NCBI RefSeq assembly: GCF_000725545.1
Contig: NZ_JNZP01000004.1
Coordinates: 190,414-254,413 of the forward strand
Length of the DNA: 64,000 nucleotides
Direction: 5' to 3'
Source: Streptomyces exfoliatus
Lineage (GTDB): Bacteria > Actinomycetota > Actinomycetes > Streptomycetales > Streptomycetaceae
A program made the translations under genes and the position numbers. The notes beneath the pieces are model-generated. The model had not been told where the DNA came from. It ran no database searches and saw only the letters and a program-made list of their open reading frames with translations. Positions 43,629 through 52,146 of this stretch are shown in pieces; the stretch's first letter is position 1, and the number at the start of each line of letters is the position of its first letter.

Positions 43629-46255
43629 GCGGGGAGACGGGCGTGGGGAGCTGTCAGCGTCCTTCGTGCGAGGGATCGTACGAGGACATGGGGGGCGGTG
43701 AGCTGTACTGCGACACCTGCGGGCTCGCCCCGGTGGTGGCGCCCGGAGGGCTCATCGGCTCGACGCCGACGGGGGTGGCCGTGCCCGGCAGGGGCACCGG
43801 TACGGGTGTAGGGGGGCCGGACTCCGGCTCCTCGCGGAGCAGTTCGCGGGCGTCCTCGCGGGCCTCGTCGCGCTCCTCCCGCTCGTCTCGCTCGTCGACG
43901 TCTCGGCGTTCGGTCTCCGGGCGGCTCTCGCGCTCGCTCTCCGGGGCGTCCACGTCCCGCTCGGTGTCGGTGCGCAGCTCGGGTTCGTCGACCGGCCAGT
44001 CCGCCAGGAACCGGCTGGGCGCGGGCCTGGTGTCGATCCCGGAGGTGCCGCGTCCCGACCCGCGGGGCGCGGTGATGGACAACCCCGAGGTTCCCGAGCG
44101 GAAGCGATTCTGCTCACGCTCCGACTGCGGCGCTCCCGTGGGCCGTTCGCGGGGTGACCGGCAGGGCCGTACGGAAGGCTTCTGCACCAAGTGCGGGCAC
44201 CCGTACTCCTTCGTGCCGAAGCTGCGCGGCGGGGACATCGTCCACGGCCAGTACGAGGTCGCGGGCTGCCTCGCGCACGGCGGCCTCGGCTGGATCTACC
44301 TCGCCGTCGACCGGGCCGTCTCCGACCGGTGGGTCGTCCTCAAGGGCCTGCTCGACACCGGCGACCAGGACGCCATGGCCGCCGCGATCTCCGAGCGCCG
44401 CTTCCTCGCCGAGATCGAGCACTCCAACATCGTCCGCATCTACAACTTCGTCGAGCACCTCGACCAGCGCACCGGCTCCCTGGACGGCTACATCGTCATG
44501 GAGTACGTCGGCGGCAAGTCGCTCAAGGAGATCGCCAACGACCGGCGGACACCGGACGGACGGCGCGATCCGCTGCCGGTCGAGCAGGCCTGCGCGTACG
44601 GGATCGAGGCCCTTGAGGCGCTCGGGCACCTGCACAGCCGGAACCTGCTGTACTGCGACTTCAAGGTCGACAACGCCATCCAGTCCGAGGACCAGCTCAA
44701 GCTCATCGACATGGGCGCGGTCCGGCGGATGGACGACGAGGAGTCCGCGATCTACGGCACGGTCGGCTACCAGGCGCCGGAGGTGGCCGAGGTCGGCCCC
44801 TCGGTGGCGAGCGACCTGTACACGGTGGCGCGCACGCTCGCCGTGATGACCTTCGACTTCCAGGGCTACACGAACGTCTTCGTGGACTCGCTGCCCGACC
44901 CCGACAACATCGCGGTCTTCCGGACGTACGAGTCCTTCTACCGCTTCCTGGTCCGCGCCACCGACCCGGATCCCGCGCGCCGGTTCGCCTCCGCGCAGGA
45001 GATGGCGGAGCAGCTGACGGGTGTGCTGCGGGAGGTCGTGGCGCTCCAGTCGGGACGGCCGCGCCCGGCGCTCTCGACGCTGTTCGGCACGGAGGTCCGG
45101 GTCACGGACACGGAGCTCTTCGCCGAGCTGACGGAGGACGTGTCGCTGCTCGGGGCGCGGAAGCCGGGAAGAAAGGCGGCCAGGGCCGTACCTGAGGGCG
45201 CTCCGGGGGCCGTTCCCGGGGCTGTTCCGGGTGCCGCTTCCGGGGCCGTTCCGGGTACCGTCCCCGGGGCCGTTCCGGGTGCCGTCTCCGGGGCCGTGCC
45301 TTCCGGCGGGCCGGGGCTCGGGGAGCTGCTCGCGCCGCTCGACACGCCCGCCACCGCGCTCGCGCTGCCCGTCCCTCGCGTCGACCCGGGCGATCCCAAC
45401 GCCGGCTTCCTCGCCGGTCTCGCCGCCGCCGCTCCCGGCGAGCTGCTCGCCGCGCTCCACGCCGCGCCCGTGGCCTCCGCCGAACTGTGGCTGCGCACCC
45501 TGCGGGCCCAGCTGGAGCTGGGCGACCTGCCCTCCGCCGTCCGGACCCTCGCCGGGATCGAGCAGCGTGACCCGGACGACTGGCGGGTCGTCTGGTACCG
45601 GGGCGTCACCTCCCTGGTGACCGGGGACCACGAGCACGCGGCGCTCGCCTTCGACGCCGTCTACGACGCCTTCCCCGGCGAGCCGGCCCCGAAGCTGGCC
45701 CTCGGGATCTGCGCCGAGGTGCTGGGTCAGCTGGACAACGCCGCCGAGTACTACCGCCTGGTGTGGGCCACCGACCCGAGCTTCGTCAGCGCGGCCTTCG
45801 GGCTCGCCCGGGTGCGGCTCGCGGCGGGCGACCGTACCGGCGCCGTCGCGACGCTTGAGTCCGTACCTGAGGCCTCGATCCACTACACGGCGGCCCGGGT
45901 GGCGACCGTGCGGGCGCGGCTGCGGCGGCGCCCGGCGTGGGAGCCGCTCGGTGCCGATCTGACGGCGGCCGCGGCGCAGGTCTCCGCGCTCCAGGGCTTC
46001 GGTCTGGACGCGGTGCGCCGGGAGCAGTTGTCGGCCGAGGTGCTCGGAACGGCCCTCGACTGGGTACTCTCCGGGAGTCCCGGTGCGGAACCGGGCGGCG
46101 GCGCGCTGCTGCTCGGGAGTGAACTGGACGAGCGCGGACTGCGCTTCGGCCTCGAACGCTCGTACCGGGTGCTGGCCCGGCTCGCCCAGCGGGGCGAGGA
46201 GAGGATCGAACTGGTGGAGCGGGCAAACCGCTTCCGCCCCCGGACGTGGGTGTGA
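43622..46255 (+). CDS. pknG: Serine/threonine protein kinase PknG
   Basis: 877 aa soluble kinase. Order of domains: an N-terminal zinc ribbon (CQRPSCEG ... CDTCG, about residues 11-40); an Arg/Ser-rich disordered stretch (about 68-129); a rubredoxin-type site Cys164/169/188/191; kinase with Lys241 in VVLKGLL, catalytic loop Y-C-D346-F-K-V-D-N and D363-M-G; an Ala-Val-Pro-Gly repeat linker (about 525-560); and a C-terminal TPR domain to the end. The match to M. tuberculosis PknG (GGLGWIYLA, YIVMEYVGG, LKLIDMGAV, PKLALGICAE) is strong. HRD is YCD, as PknG family members lack the usual Arg. Starts at a GTG at 43622 (43625 is also possible). PknG controls 2-oxoglutarate dehydrogenase through FHA proteins of the GarA/OdhI type. 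Confidence 0.92.
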   Translation: MVSGETGVGSCQRPSCEGSYEDMGGGELYCDTCGLAPVVAPGGLIGSTPTGVAVPGRGTGTGVGGPDSGSSRSSSRASSRASSRSSRSSRSSTSRRSVSGRLSRSLSGASTSRSVSVRSSGSSTGQSARNRLGAGLVSIPEVPRPDPRGAVMDNPEVPERKRFCSRSDCGAPVGRSRGDRQGRTEGFCTKCGHPYSFVPKLRGGDIVHGQYEVAGCLAHGGLGWIYLAVDRAVSDRWVVLKGLLDTGDQDAMAAAISERRFLAEIEHSNIVRIYNFVEHLDQRTGSLDGYIVMEYVGGKSLKEIANDRRTPDGRRDPLPVEQACAYGIEALEALGHLHSRNLLYCDFKVDNAIQSEDQLKLIDMGAVRRMDDEESAIYGTVGYQAPEVAEVGPSVASDLYTVARTLAVMTFDFQGYTNVFVDSLPDPDNIAVFRTYESFYRFLVRATDPDPARRFASAQEMAEQLTGVLREVVALQSGRPRPALSTLFGTEVRVTDTELFAELTEDVSLLGARKPGRKAARAVPEGAPGAVPGAVPGAASGAVPGTVPGAVPGAVSGAVPSGGPGLGELLAPLDTPATALALPVPRVDPGDPNAGFLAGLAAAAPGELLAALHAAPVASAELWLRTLRAQLELGDLPSAVRTLAGIEQRDPDDWRVVWYRGVTSLVTGDHEHAALAFDAVYDAFPGEPAPKLALGICAEVLGQLDNAAEYYRLVWATDPSFVSAAFGLARVRLAAGDRTGAVATLESVPEASIHYTAARVATVRARLRRRPAWEPLGADLTAAAAQVSALQGFGLDAVRREQLSAEVLGTALDWVLSGSPGAEPGGGALLLGSELDERGLRFGLERSYRVLARLAQRGEERIELVERANRFRPRTWV

Positions 46256-46257
46256 GG

Positions 46258-47640
46258 ATGTCCCAGAAGCCGAAGCCGTCGCACGGATTCGCCGTCTGCC
46301 CGGACTGCGCGGAGCCTCTGGAGTCGGGAGACCGGTTCTGCGGGGCGTGCGGTCACGACCTGACGGCCGTGCCGGCCGCCGCTGCCGGTCCCGACCGGCC
46401 GACCGTGGCGATCGGCACCCCCGTGGCCTGGCCGGACGCCCCGCCCCGGGAGCCCGGTTCGCTCTCCACCATGACGCAGCACCCGGGTGACCTGCCGGGC
46501 ACCGACTCCGGCGGCCGTGACCTGCCCACGATGCCGGTCCGCACGGACGAGCCGCTGCCGCCGGGAGGGAACACCACGGCGGGCAGCGGGGACTTCGAAC
46601 TGCCCCCGCCGGACCCGCGTACGGCGGTACGGGCGGCCCCGGCACCGGCCCAGGCCCCCGCACCGGCAGCCGCACCGGCCCCCGCAGCCGCTGCCTCCGC
46701 CGCTTCGGCCACCACCGCCGCTGTGTGCGTGGCCTGCCGGGCCGGGCGGGTGGACACCGACGGCTACTGCGAGAACTGCGGGCACGCGCAGCCCCGCGAA
46801 CGGGACCACATGGAGCGCGAGTTCGCCGGCGTCGCCGCCGTCAGCGACCGGGGGCTGCGCCACCACCGCAACGAGGACGCGTTCGCCGTGTCCGCGACCA
46901 CGCTCCCCGACGGCTCCCCCGCCACCGTCGCGATCGTCTGCGACGGCGTGTCCTCGGCGACCCGTCCCGACGAGGCCTCCGCGGCCGCCGCGGAGGCGGC
47001 CGGTGCCTCGCTGCTCGCGGCGCTGCCCCGGGGCACCCACCCGCAGCAGGCGATGCACGAGGCGATCGTGGCCGCCGCCGAGGCCGTCAACTCCCTCGCG
47101 GAGGAGCCGGGCCAGGACGGCGCCGAGCACGACCCGCACCGCCACCGCAACGCACCGGCCTGCACCATCGTGGGTTCCGTCGTCGCCGACGGACTGCTCG
47201 TCGTGGGCTGGGTCGGCGACAGCCGCGCCTACTGGGTGCCGGACGACCGCGCCACCGCGCCGGTCCGGCTCACCGAGGACGACTCGTGGGCGGCGCAGAT
47301 GGTCGCGGCGGGCCTGATGAGCGAGGCGGAGGCGTACGCCGACGAGCGCGCCCACGCGATCACCGGCTGGCTGGGCGCCGACTCGTACGAACTGGAGCCC
47401 CACACGGCCGCGTTCAAGCCGGACCGGTCCGGCGTGGTGGTGGTGTGCACGGACGGCCTGTGGAACTACGCGGAGGGCGCCGACGACATGGCCCGGGTCG
47501 TCCCGGCCGACGCGGCGGAGCGCCCGCTGCACGGGGCGCAGGTGCTCGTCGGCCACGCCCTGGACGGCGGAGGCCACGACAACATCACGGTCGCCCTTGT
47601 CCCGTTCACCGTCACACCTCAAGGGGCAGGATCCGCCTGA
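46258..47640 (+). CDS. PP2C-family protein phosphatase with zinc ribbons
   Basis: 460 aa. N-terminal zinc ribbon (CPDC ... CGACG), a proline/alanine linker, a second ribbon (CVACRAGRVDTDGYCENCG) and a C-terminal PP2C domain: DRGLRHHRNEDAF, IVCDGVSS, WVGDSRAYWV, VVCTDGLWNY and GGHDNITVAL carry the metal-binding acidic residues. It would reverse phosphorylation by PknG or another Ser/Thr kinase. The start is ambiguous (GTG 46252 overlapping the pknG stop, or ATG 46258); I use the ATG. Directly follows pknG, same operon. Confidence 0.88.
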   Translation: MSQKPKPSHGFAVCPDCAEPLESGDRFCGACGHDLTAVPAAAAGPDRPTVAIGTPVAWPDAPPREPGSLSTMTQHPGDLPGTDSGGRDLPTMPVRTDEPLPPGGNTTAGSGDFELPPPDPRTAVRAAPAPAQAPAPAAAPAPAAAASAASATTAAVCVACRAGRVDTDGYCENCGHAQPRERDHMEREFAGVAAVSDRGLRHHRNEDAFAVSATTLPDGSPATVAIVCDGVSSATRPDEASAAAAEAAGASLLAALPRGTHPQQAMHEAIVAAAEAVNSLAEEPGQDGAEHDPHRHRNAPACTIVGSVVADGLLVVGWVGDSRAYWVPDDRATAPVRLTEDDSWAAQMVAAGLMSEAEAYADERAHAITGWLGADSYELEPHTAAFKPDRSGVVVVCTDGLWNYAEGADDMARVVPADAAERPLHGAQVLVGHALDGGGHDNITVALVPFTVTPQGAGSA

Positions 47641-47699
47641 GCGGTCGCCGATCCCCGTCCCTTCACCGTTCGAAGTTGTTGCCCGAGGAGCAGTAACAG

Positions 47700-49031
47700 A
47701 TGGCGAACTTCTCCAAGTCGACCGTGCCGCAGTTCTCTGTGGACGTCTACCAGAACGAGTTCCTGCCCGAGGGCGGCCGGGACGTCAGCGCGATCGTCAC
47801 GGTCACCTCGACCGGGGGCGGCACGAGCGGACAGCGGCTGCACGGCCCGGGAGGCGGCGGCACGGCCGGGGTCGTGATCATGGTCGACTGCTCCGGCTCG
47901 ATGGACTACCCGTCGACCAAGATGCGCGGCGCCCGTGAGGCGACCGCCGCCGCCGTGGACACCCTGCGCGACGGCACGTCCTTCGCCGTCGTCGCCGGTA
48001 CGCACGTGGCGAAGGAGGTCTACCCGGGCAACGGCGGCCTCGCCGTCGCCGACGCCAGGACCCGCGCCGAGGCCAAGGAGTCGCTGCGCCGACTGAGCGC
48101 GGGCGGCGGCACGGCGATCGGCACGTGGCTGCGGCTCGCGGACCGGCTGCTCGCCTCCGCCGACCTCACCATCCGGCACGGCATCCTGCTCACCGACGGC
48201 CGCAACGAGCACGAGTCGCCGGAGGAGCTGCGGGCCGCGCTCGACGCCTGCGCGGGCCGCTTCACCTGTGACGCGCGCGGGGTGGGCACCGACTGGGAGG
48301 TCAAGGAGGTCACCGGGATCGCCTCGGCGCTCCTCGGCACGGCCGACATCGTCGCCGACCCGTCCGCCCTCGCCGCCGACTTCACGGCGATGATGGAACA
48401 CGCGATGGACAAGGGCGTCGCGGACGTCGCGCTGCGCCTGTGGACACCGGTCGGGGTGGAGATCTCCTTCGTGAAGCAGGTCGCGCCGACGGTCGAGGAC
48501 CTGACCGGGCGGCGCACCGAGGCCGGACCGCGGGCGGGGGACTACCCGACGGGCTCGTGGGGCGACGAGTCCCGCGACTACCACGTGAGCGTGCGGGTCC
48601 CGCAGGCCGCGATCGGGCAGGAGATGCTCGCCGCCCGGGTCTCCCTGATCGCCCCGGACCCGGCGGGCGGCGATCCGCGTCCGCTGTCCCAAGGGCTGGT
48701 ACGGGCGGTCTGGACGGACGACCTGGCGATGTCCACGTCGATCAACCCGCAGGTCGCGCACTACACGGGGCAGGCGGAGCTTGCGGACGTCATCCAGCAG
48801 GGTCTCGATGCCCGCAAATCGGGTGATCACGACGGCGCGACAGCCAAACTGGGCCGTGCCGTGCAGCTCGCGGCGGCCTCGGGGAACGCGGATACGGCGA
48901 AACTGCTTTCGAAGGTGGTCGACGTCGTCGATGCGGCGACCGGTACTGTGCGTTTGAAGGCGAAGGTCGCGGAAGCGGACGAGATGACACTCGAAACCCG
49001 CTCCACCAAGACCGTTCGCGTCAAGAGGTAG
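47700..49031 (+). CDS. Von Willebrand factor A (MIDAS) domain protein
   Basis: 443 aa cytosolic. A short leader, then a vWA domain with a full metal-ion-dependent adhesion site: D-C-S-G-S (DxSxS), the Thr in GGTAIGTW, and the Asp in LLTDGRN. After the domain come a beta region and a helical C terminus (IQQGLDARKSGDHDGATAKLGRAVQLA). CGAGGAG lies 8 nt before the ATG. It follows the phosphatase and precedes the FHA protein; vWA/FHA/kinase/phosphatase sets occur together in bacterial phospho-signalling and in type VI-like control clusters. It probably binds a partner through its metal site. Confidence 0.85.
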   Translation: MANFSKSTVPQFSVDVYQNEFLPEGGRDVSAIVTVTSTGGGTSGQRLHGPGGGGTAGVVIMVDCSGSMDYPSTKMRGAREATAAAVDTLRDGTSFAVVAGTHVAKEVYPGNGGLAVADARTRAEAKESLRRLSAGGGTAIGTWLRLADRLLASADLTIRHGILLTDGRNEHESPEELRAALDACAGRFTCDARGVGTDWEVKEVTGIASALLGTADIVADPSALAADFTAMMEHAMDKGVADVALRLWTPVGVEISFVKQVAPTVEDLTGRRTEAGPRAGDYPTGSWGDESRDYHVSVRVPQAAIGQEMLAARVSLIAPDPAGGDPRPLSQGLVRAVWTDDLAMSTSINPQVAHYTGQAELADVIQQGLDARKSGDHDGATAKLGRAVQLAAASGNADTAKLLSKVVDVVDAATGTVRLKAKVAEADEMTLETRSTKTVRVKR

Positions 49032-49072
49032 CCCGGCCACCGGGCCGGACGACGAGAGGGGGAAGCACCGAC

Positions 49073-50479
49073 ATGCCGACCTGCCCGAACGGACACCAGT
49101 CGGTCTCCGACGACTGGTGCGAGGTCTGCGGCCATCGCATGGCCGGGGCGGGTGCGCCGGCGGGTGCCGTACCGCCGCCTCCCCCGCCGCCTCCCCCCGC
49201 GTACGGATACCCCGGCCCCGGCCGGCCCCCGGGTGCGCCCGGCGGCCCCGGTGCGCCCGGCGGTCACGCCGGCCCGGGTGGTCACGGTGCGCCGCCCGCT
49301 CCCGGCGGCTTCGGCCCCGGGGGCGACCCGAACGCGACGGCACAGGCGGAGCTCTGCCCGCAGTGCCGCACCCCGCGGGAGTACATGGCGCCGTTCTGCG
49401 AGGAGTGCCGCTGGAACTTCCTCACGAACACGGCGACCTCGTACACGCCGCTGGCCCCGCAGAACGCCCCGGCCCCGCCGCAGCAGCAGCCCGGCCCGCC
49501 GCCCGGCCTGAACCTGCCGCCGGGCTTCCAGTCCTCGCCGCCGCCGCCCGCGCAGCAGCAACCGCAGCAGCCGCAGCACCAGCAGCCGCAGGACCCGTTC
49601 GGGTACCAGGGTTCGCGGCCCTCGCAGGTGAACCGCCCGGCCGAGCCGCTCGGTGGCGATCCCACGCACCACCAGGCCCCGCCGCAGCGCCCGCAGGCGC
49701 AGCAGCAGCAGCCGCCGGCCCCGCCCGCGTACGTCCAGGCCTCCGCCCAGGCCCCGGCGCCGCCCGCGCCGCCGCAGCCGCGCGCGGACGACGACTGGGT
49801 CCTGTCCCCGCCGTCGCAGCACCAGGCCCCGCCGGCCCCGCCGCACCAGGCGCCCCCGCAGCACCAGGGCCCTCCGCACCAGGCACCCCCGCCGCCGCAG
49901 CACCAGGCGCCGCAGGGGCCTCCGCAGCACCAGGGGCCTCCGCAGCACCAGCCCCCTCAGGGCCCGCCGCAGCACCAGGGACAGCAGCAGCCCCCGCACC
50001 AGGGGCAGCAGCAGGGACAGCCGCAGCAGGGACAGCAGCAACCCCCGCAGCAGTTCCAGCCGCCGCGTCGGCCCCTGTCCTGGACCGCGGTCATCGGACC
50101 GGACCGCGACTACTTCATGGCGATGATGCAGCGCAGCGGCCCGGAGGCGACGGGTCTGAACCTGCCCGCCTACTCGCCGGCCAAGCACCTGCCGCTCCAG
50201 GGCAACCAGATCTCCATCGGCCGTCGTCGGCACTCCACCGGCGAGTCCCCCGACATCGACCTGTCGGTGCCGCCGGAGGACCCGGGCGTCTCGCACCAGC
50301 ACGCGGTGCTCGTGCAGCAGCCGGACGGCTCGTGGGCGGTGGTGGACCAGAACTCCACCAACGGCACCACGGTCAACGGCGGCGAGGAGCCGATCCAGCC
50401 CTACGTCCCCGTCCAGCTCCAGGACGGCGACCGGGTGCACGTCGGCGCCTGGACGACGATCACGATCCGCCTGGGCTGA
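49073..50479 (+). CDS. FHA-domain protein with two zinc ribbons and a Pro/Gln/His-rich linker
   Basis: 468 aa. Zinc ribbon at the start (CPNGH ... CEVCGH), a proline/glycine stretch, a second ribbon (CPQC ... CEECRW), then about 180 residues made mainly of Pro, Gln and His in PPQHQG-like units, and a C-terminal FHA domain with IGRRRHS, VSHQHAVLV and NSTNGTTVNG, the phosphothreonine-binding Arg, Ser-His and Asn-Gly. It should read phosphothreonines made by PknG. The last gene of the run, 42 nt after the vWA gene; 9 nt from the convergent methyltransferase. Confidence 0.88.
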   Translation: MPTCPNGHQSVSDDWCEVCGHRMAGAGAPAGAVPPPPPPPPPAYGYPGPGRPPGAPGGPGAPGGHAGPGGHGAPPAPGGFGPGGDPNATAQAELCPQCRTPREYMAPFCEECRWNFLTNTATSYTPLAPQNAPAPPQQQPGPPPGLNLPPGFQSSPPPPAQQQPQQPQHQQPQDPFGYQGSRPSQVNRPAEPLGGDPTHHQAPPQRPQAQQQQPPAPPAYVQASAQAPAPPAPPQPRADDDWVLSPPSQHQAPPAPPHQAPPQHQGPPHQAPPPPQHQAPQGPPQHQGPPQHQPPQGPPQHQGQQQPPHQGQQQGQPQQGQQQPPQQFQPPRRPLSWTAVIGPDRDYFMAMMQRSGPEATGLNLPAYSPAKHLPLQGNQISIGRRRHSTGESPDIDLSVPPEDPGVSHQHAVLVQQPDGSWAVVDQNSTNGTTVNGGEEPIQPYVPVQLQDGDRVHVGAWTTITIRLG

Positions 50480-50488
50480 TCCGCGCGC

Positions 50489-51454
50489 TCACGCGTCCGG
50501 CAGGGGCCAGGCGTACGGCCCTGCGGGGTCGTCGAGCCAGGACCACTGCCGGTCGCCGCTGACCGTCACCCCGAAGCGCTCCCGCTCCGGCCGCCGCTCG
50601 CGCAGCCAGAGCGAGAGCGCTTCGCGTCTGTCGAGGGTCCCGCCGACCAGTCCCCACAGGAAGCGGAAGCTCTCGTCCCCGGCCGCTTCGGGGTACGGGG
50701 CGCGTCCCGCGGCGCCCCGGAGCGCCACGAAGTACGCCGACGTCGCCAGGAACCGTCCCTCCGCGTGCGTCGCGTCGCGCACCCTCAGCAGGAGCAGCCC
50801 GGTGGAGAGCGGGGCGAGGACGAGGGCACCGGGTCGGCACTGGGCGAGCCAGGGGTACGGCACCGAGGGCACGGCGCAGGTCGCGACGATCCGGTCGTAG
50901 GGGGCGCGCTCGGCGCAGCCACGGGCGCCGTCGCCGACGATCACCGTCGGACGGTACCCGGCGGCGGCCAGATGGGTGCGGGCGGACTCGACGATCTCGT
51001 CGTCCAGGTCGAGGGTGGTGACGTGCTCCTCGCCGAGGCGGTGGCAGAGCAGCGCCGCGTGGTACCCGGTCCCGGCGCCGATCTCCAGGACGTCGTCCCC
51101 GTCGCGTACGTCCAGGGCCTGGAGCATCAGCGCCATCAGGGAGGGCTGGCTGGCGGAGGAGAGCAGTTCCCCGTCGCGTACGCGGGTGGCGAGCGCGGTG
51201 TCCTCGTACGCCCCGCTCAGCCAGCGGTCCCGCCGCTCGGGCTCCGGGTCGCCGGACCAGAGCCGCTCGTAGCCGCCGGGCCCGGGGACGTAGTAGTACG
51301 GGACGAAGAGATGGCGCGGAACATCGGCGAAGGCGTCCAGCCAGGCGGCGTCGACCGTCTCGCCGTCCGCCTCGGCCTCGCGCACGACCTCCCGCACGAG
51401 TGCCCGTCGCGCCCGTGCGCCGGCCTCGGCGAACTCGTCCCGCCACTCACCCAT
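50489..51454 (-). CDS. Protein-L-isoaspartate O-methyltransferase-like protein
   Basis: 321 aa. The SAM-binding motif DVLEIGAGTGYHAALL, the preceding substrate segment SSASQPSLMALMLQAL, and EHVTTLDLDDEIVESA, VIVGDGARGCAERAPYDRIVATCAV match the PCMT family, which methylates L-isoaspartyl residues of damaged proteins. The usual S-Q-P motif is kept. The C terminus is about 90 residues longer than minimal PCMT, as in the grasp-of-peptide variants of actinobacteria. No RiPP precursor was seen next to it, so housekeeping repair is the simpler reading. Confidence 0.8.
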   Translation of the reverse strand: MGEWRDEFAEAGARARRALVREVVREAEADGETVDAAWLDAFADVPRHLFVPYYYVPGPGGYERLWSGDPEPERRDRWLSGAYEDTALATRVRDGELLSSASQPSLMALMLQALDVRDGDDVLEIGAGTGYHAALLCHRLGEEHVTTLDLDDEIVESARTHLAAAGYRPTVIVGDGARGCAERAPYDRIVATCAVPSVPYPWLAQCRPGALVLAPLSTGLLLLRVRDATHAEGRFLATSAYFVALRGAAGRAPYPEAAGDESFRFLWGLVGGTLDRREALSLWLRERRPERERFGVTVSGDRQWSWLDDPAGPYAWPLPDA

Positions 51455-51538
51455 GCCTCCACTCTCCCGCCGCCCGGCACCCCCGGCGAGCGGTCCTGGG
51501 CCTCAGGTCCTAGGCGGGTCATCTGAGACGATGGAACG

Positions 51539-51943
51539 GTGAACGAGATTCCCGGGGAAACAGTGCAGGAGCAGACCTTCTACGAGCAGGTCGGCGGCGA
51601 GGAGACCTTCCGCCGCCTGGTCCACCGCTTCTACGAGGGCGTCGCGGAGGACCCGCTGCTGCGCCCGATGTACCCCGAGGAGGACCTCGGCCCCGCGGAG
51701 GAGCGGCTCGCCCTCTTCCTGATGCAGTACTGGGGCGGCCCCCGCACGTACAGCGACCACCGCGGCCACCCCCGCCTCCGGATGCGCCACGCCCCGTTCA
51801 CCGTGGACCAGGCGGCCCACGACGCCTGGCTCCGCCACATGCGCTCGGCCCTGGACGGCCTGTCCCTGGCCCCGGAGCACGAGGCGGAGCTCTGGCGCTA
51901 CCTGACCTACGCGGCGGCCTCGATGGTGAACACGGCCGGCTGA
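51539..51943 (+). CDS. Truncated haemoglobin (group II, GlbO-like)
   Basis: 134 aa haem protein. FYEQVGGEETFRRLVHRFYEGV at the start, LFLMQYWGGPRTYSDHRGHPRLRMRHAPF carrying the distal Tyr/Trp and the proximal His in MRHAPF. Binds O2 and NO; the group II members are linked to respiration or NO detoxification. Starts with GTG at 51539 or an internal GTG at 51563; I keep the longer. Divergent from the methyltransferase. Confidence 0.88.
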   Translation: MNEIPGETVQEQTFYEQVGGEETFRRLVHRFYEGVAEDPLLRPMYPEEDLGPAEERLALFLMQYWGGPRTYSDHRGHPRLRMRHAPFTVDQAAHDAWLRHMRSALDGLSLAPEHEAELWRYLTYAAASMVNTAG

Positions 51944-52146
51944 CGTCCCCTCAGCCTCGCAAACCTGGCGCCCCCCACAGACACATTCCGGAGCCTGAGT
52001 GCCGGATAACGGTCACGATCGGATCAAGGTGGGACCGCAAGCGGTTTCCAGCGGTACGTGAGCTCTGAAAGCATCCGGAAGTAGTTTCGGGAGCGTTCGG
52101 AAAACGTTCGATTCGCGCACCGGGATCAGAGCGGCCAGGGGGATGG

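Noticed and set aside
50489..51454. RiPP (graspetide) pathway based on a PCMT-like methyltransferase
   Set aside because: No ATP-grasp ligase or precursor peptide found beside it.
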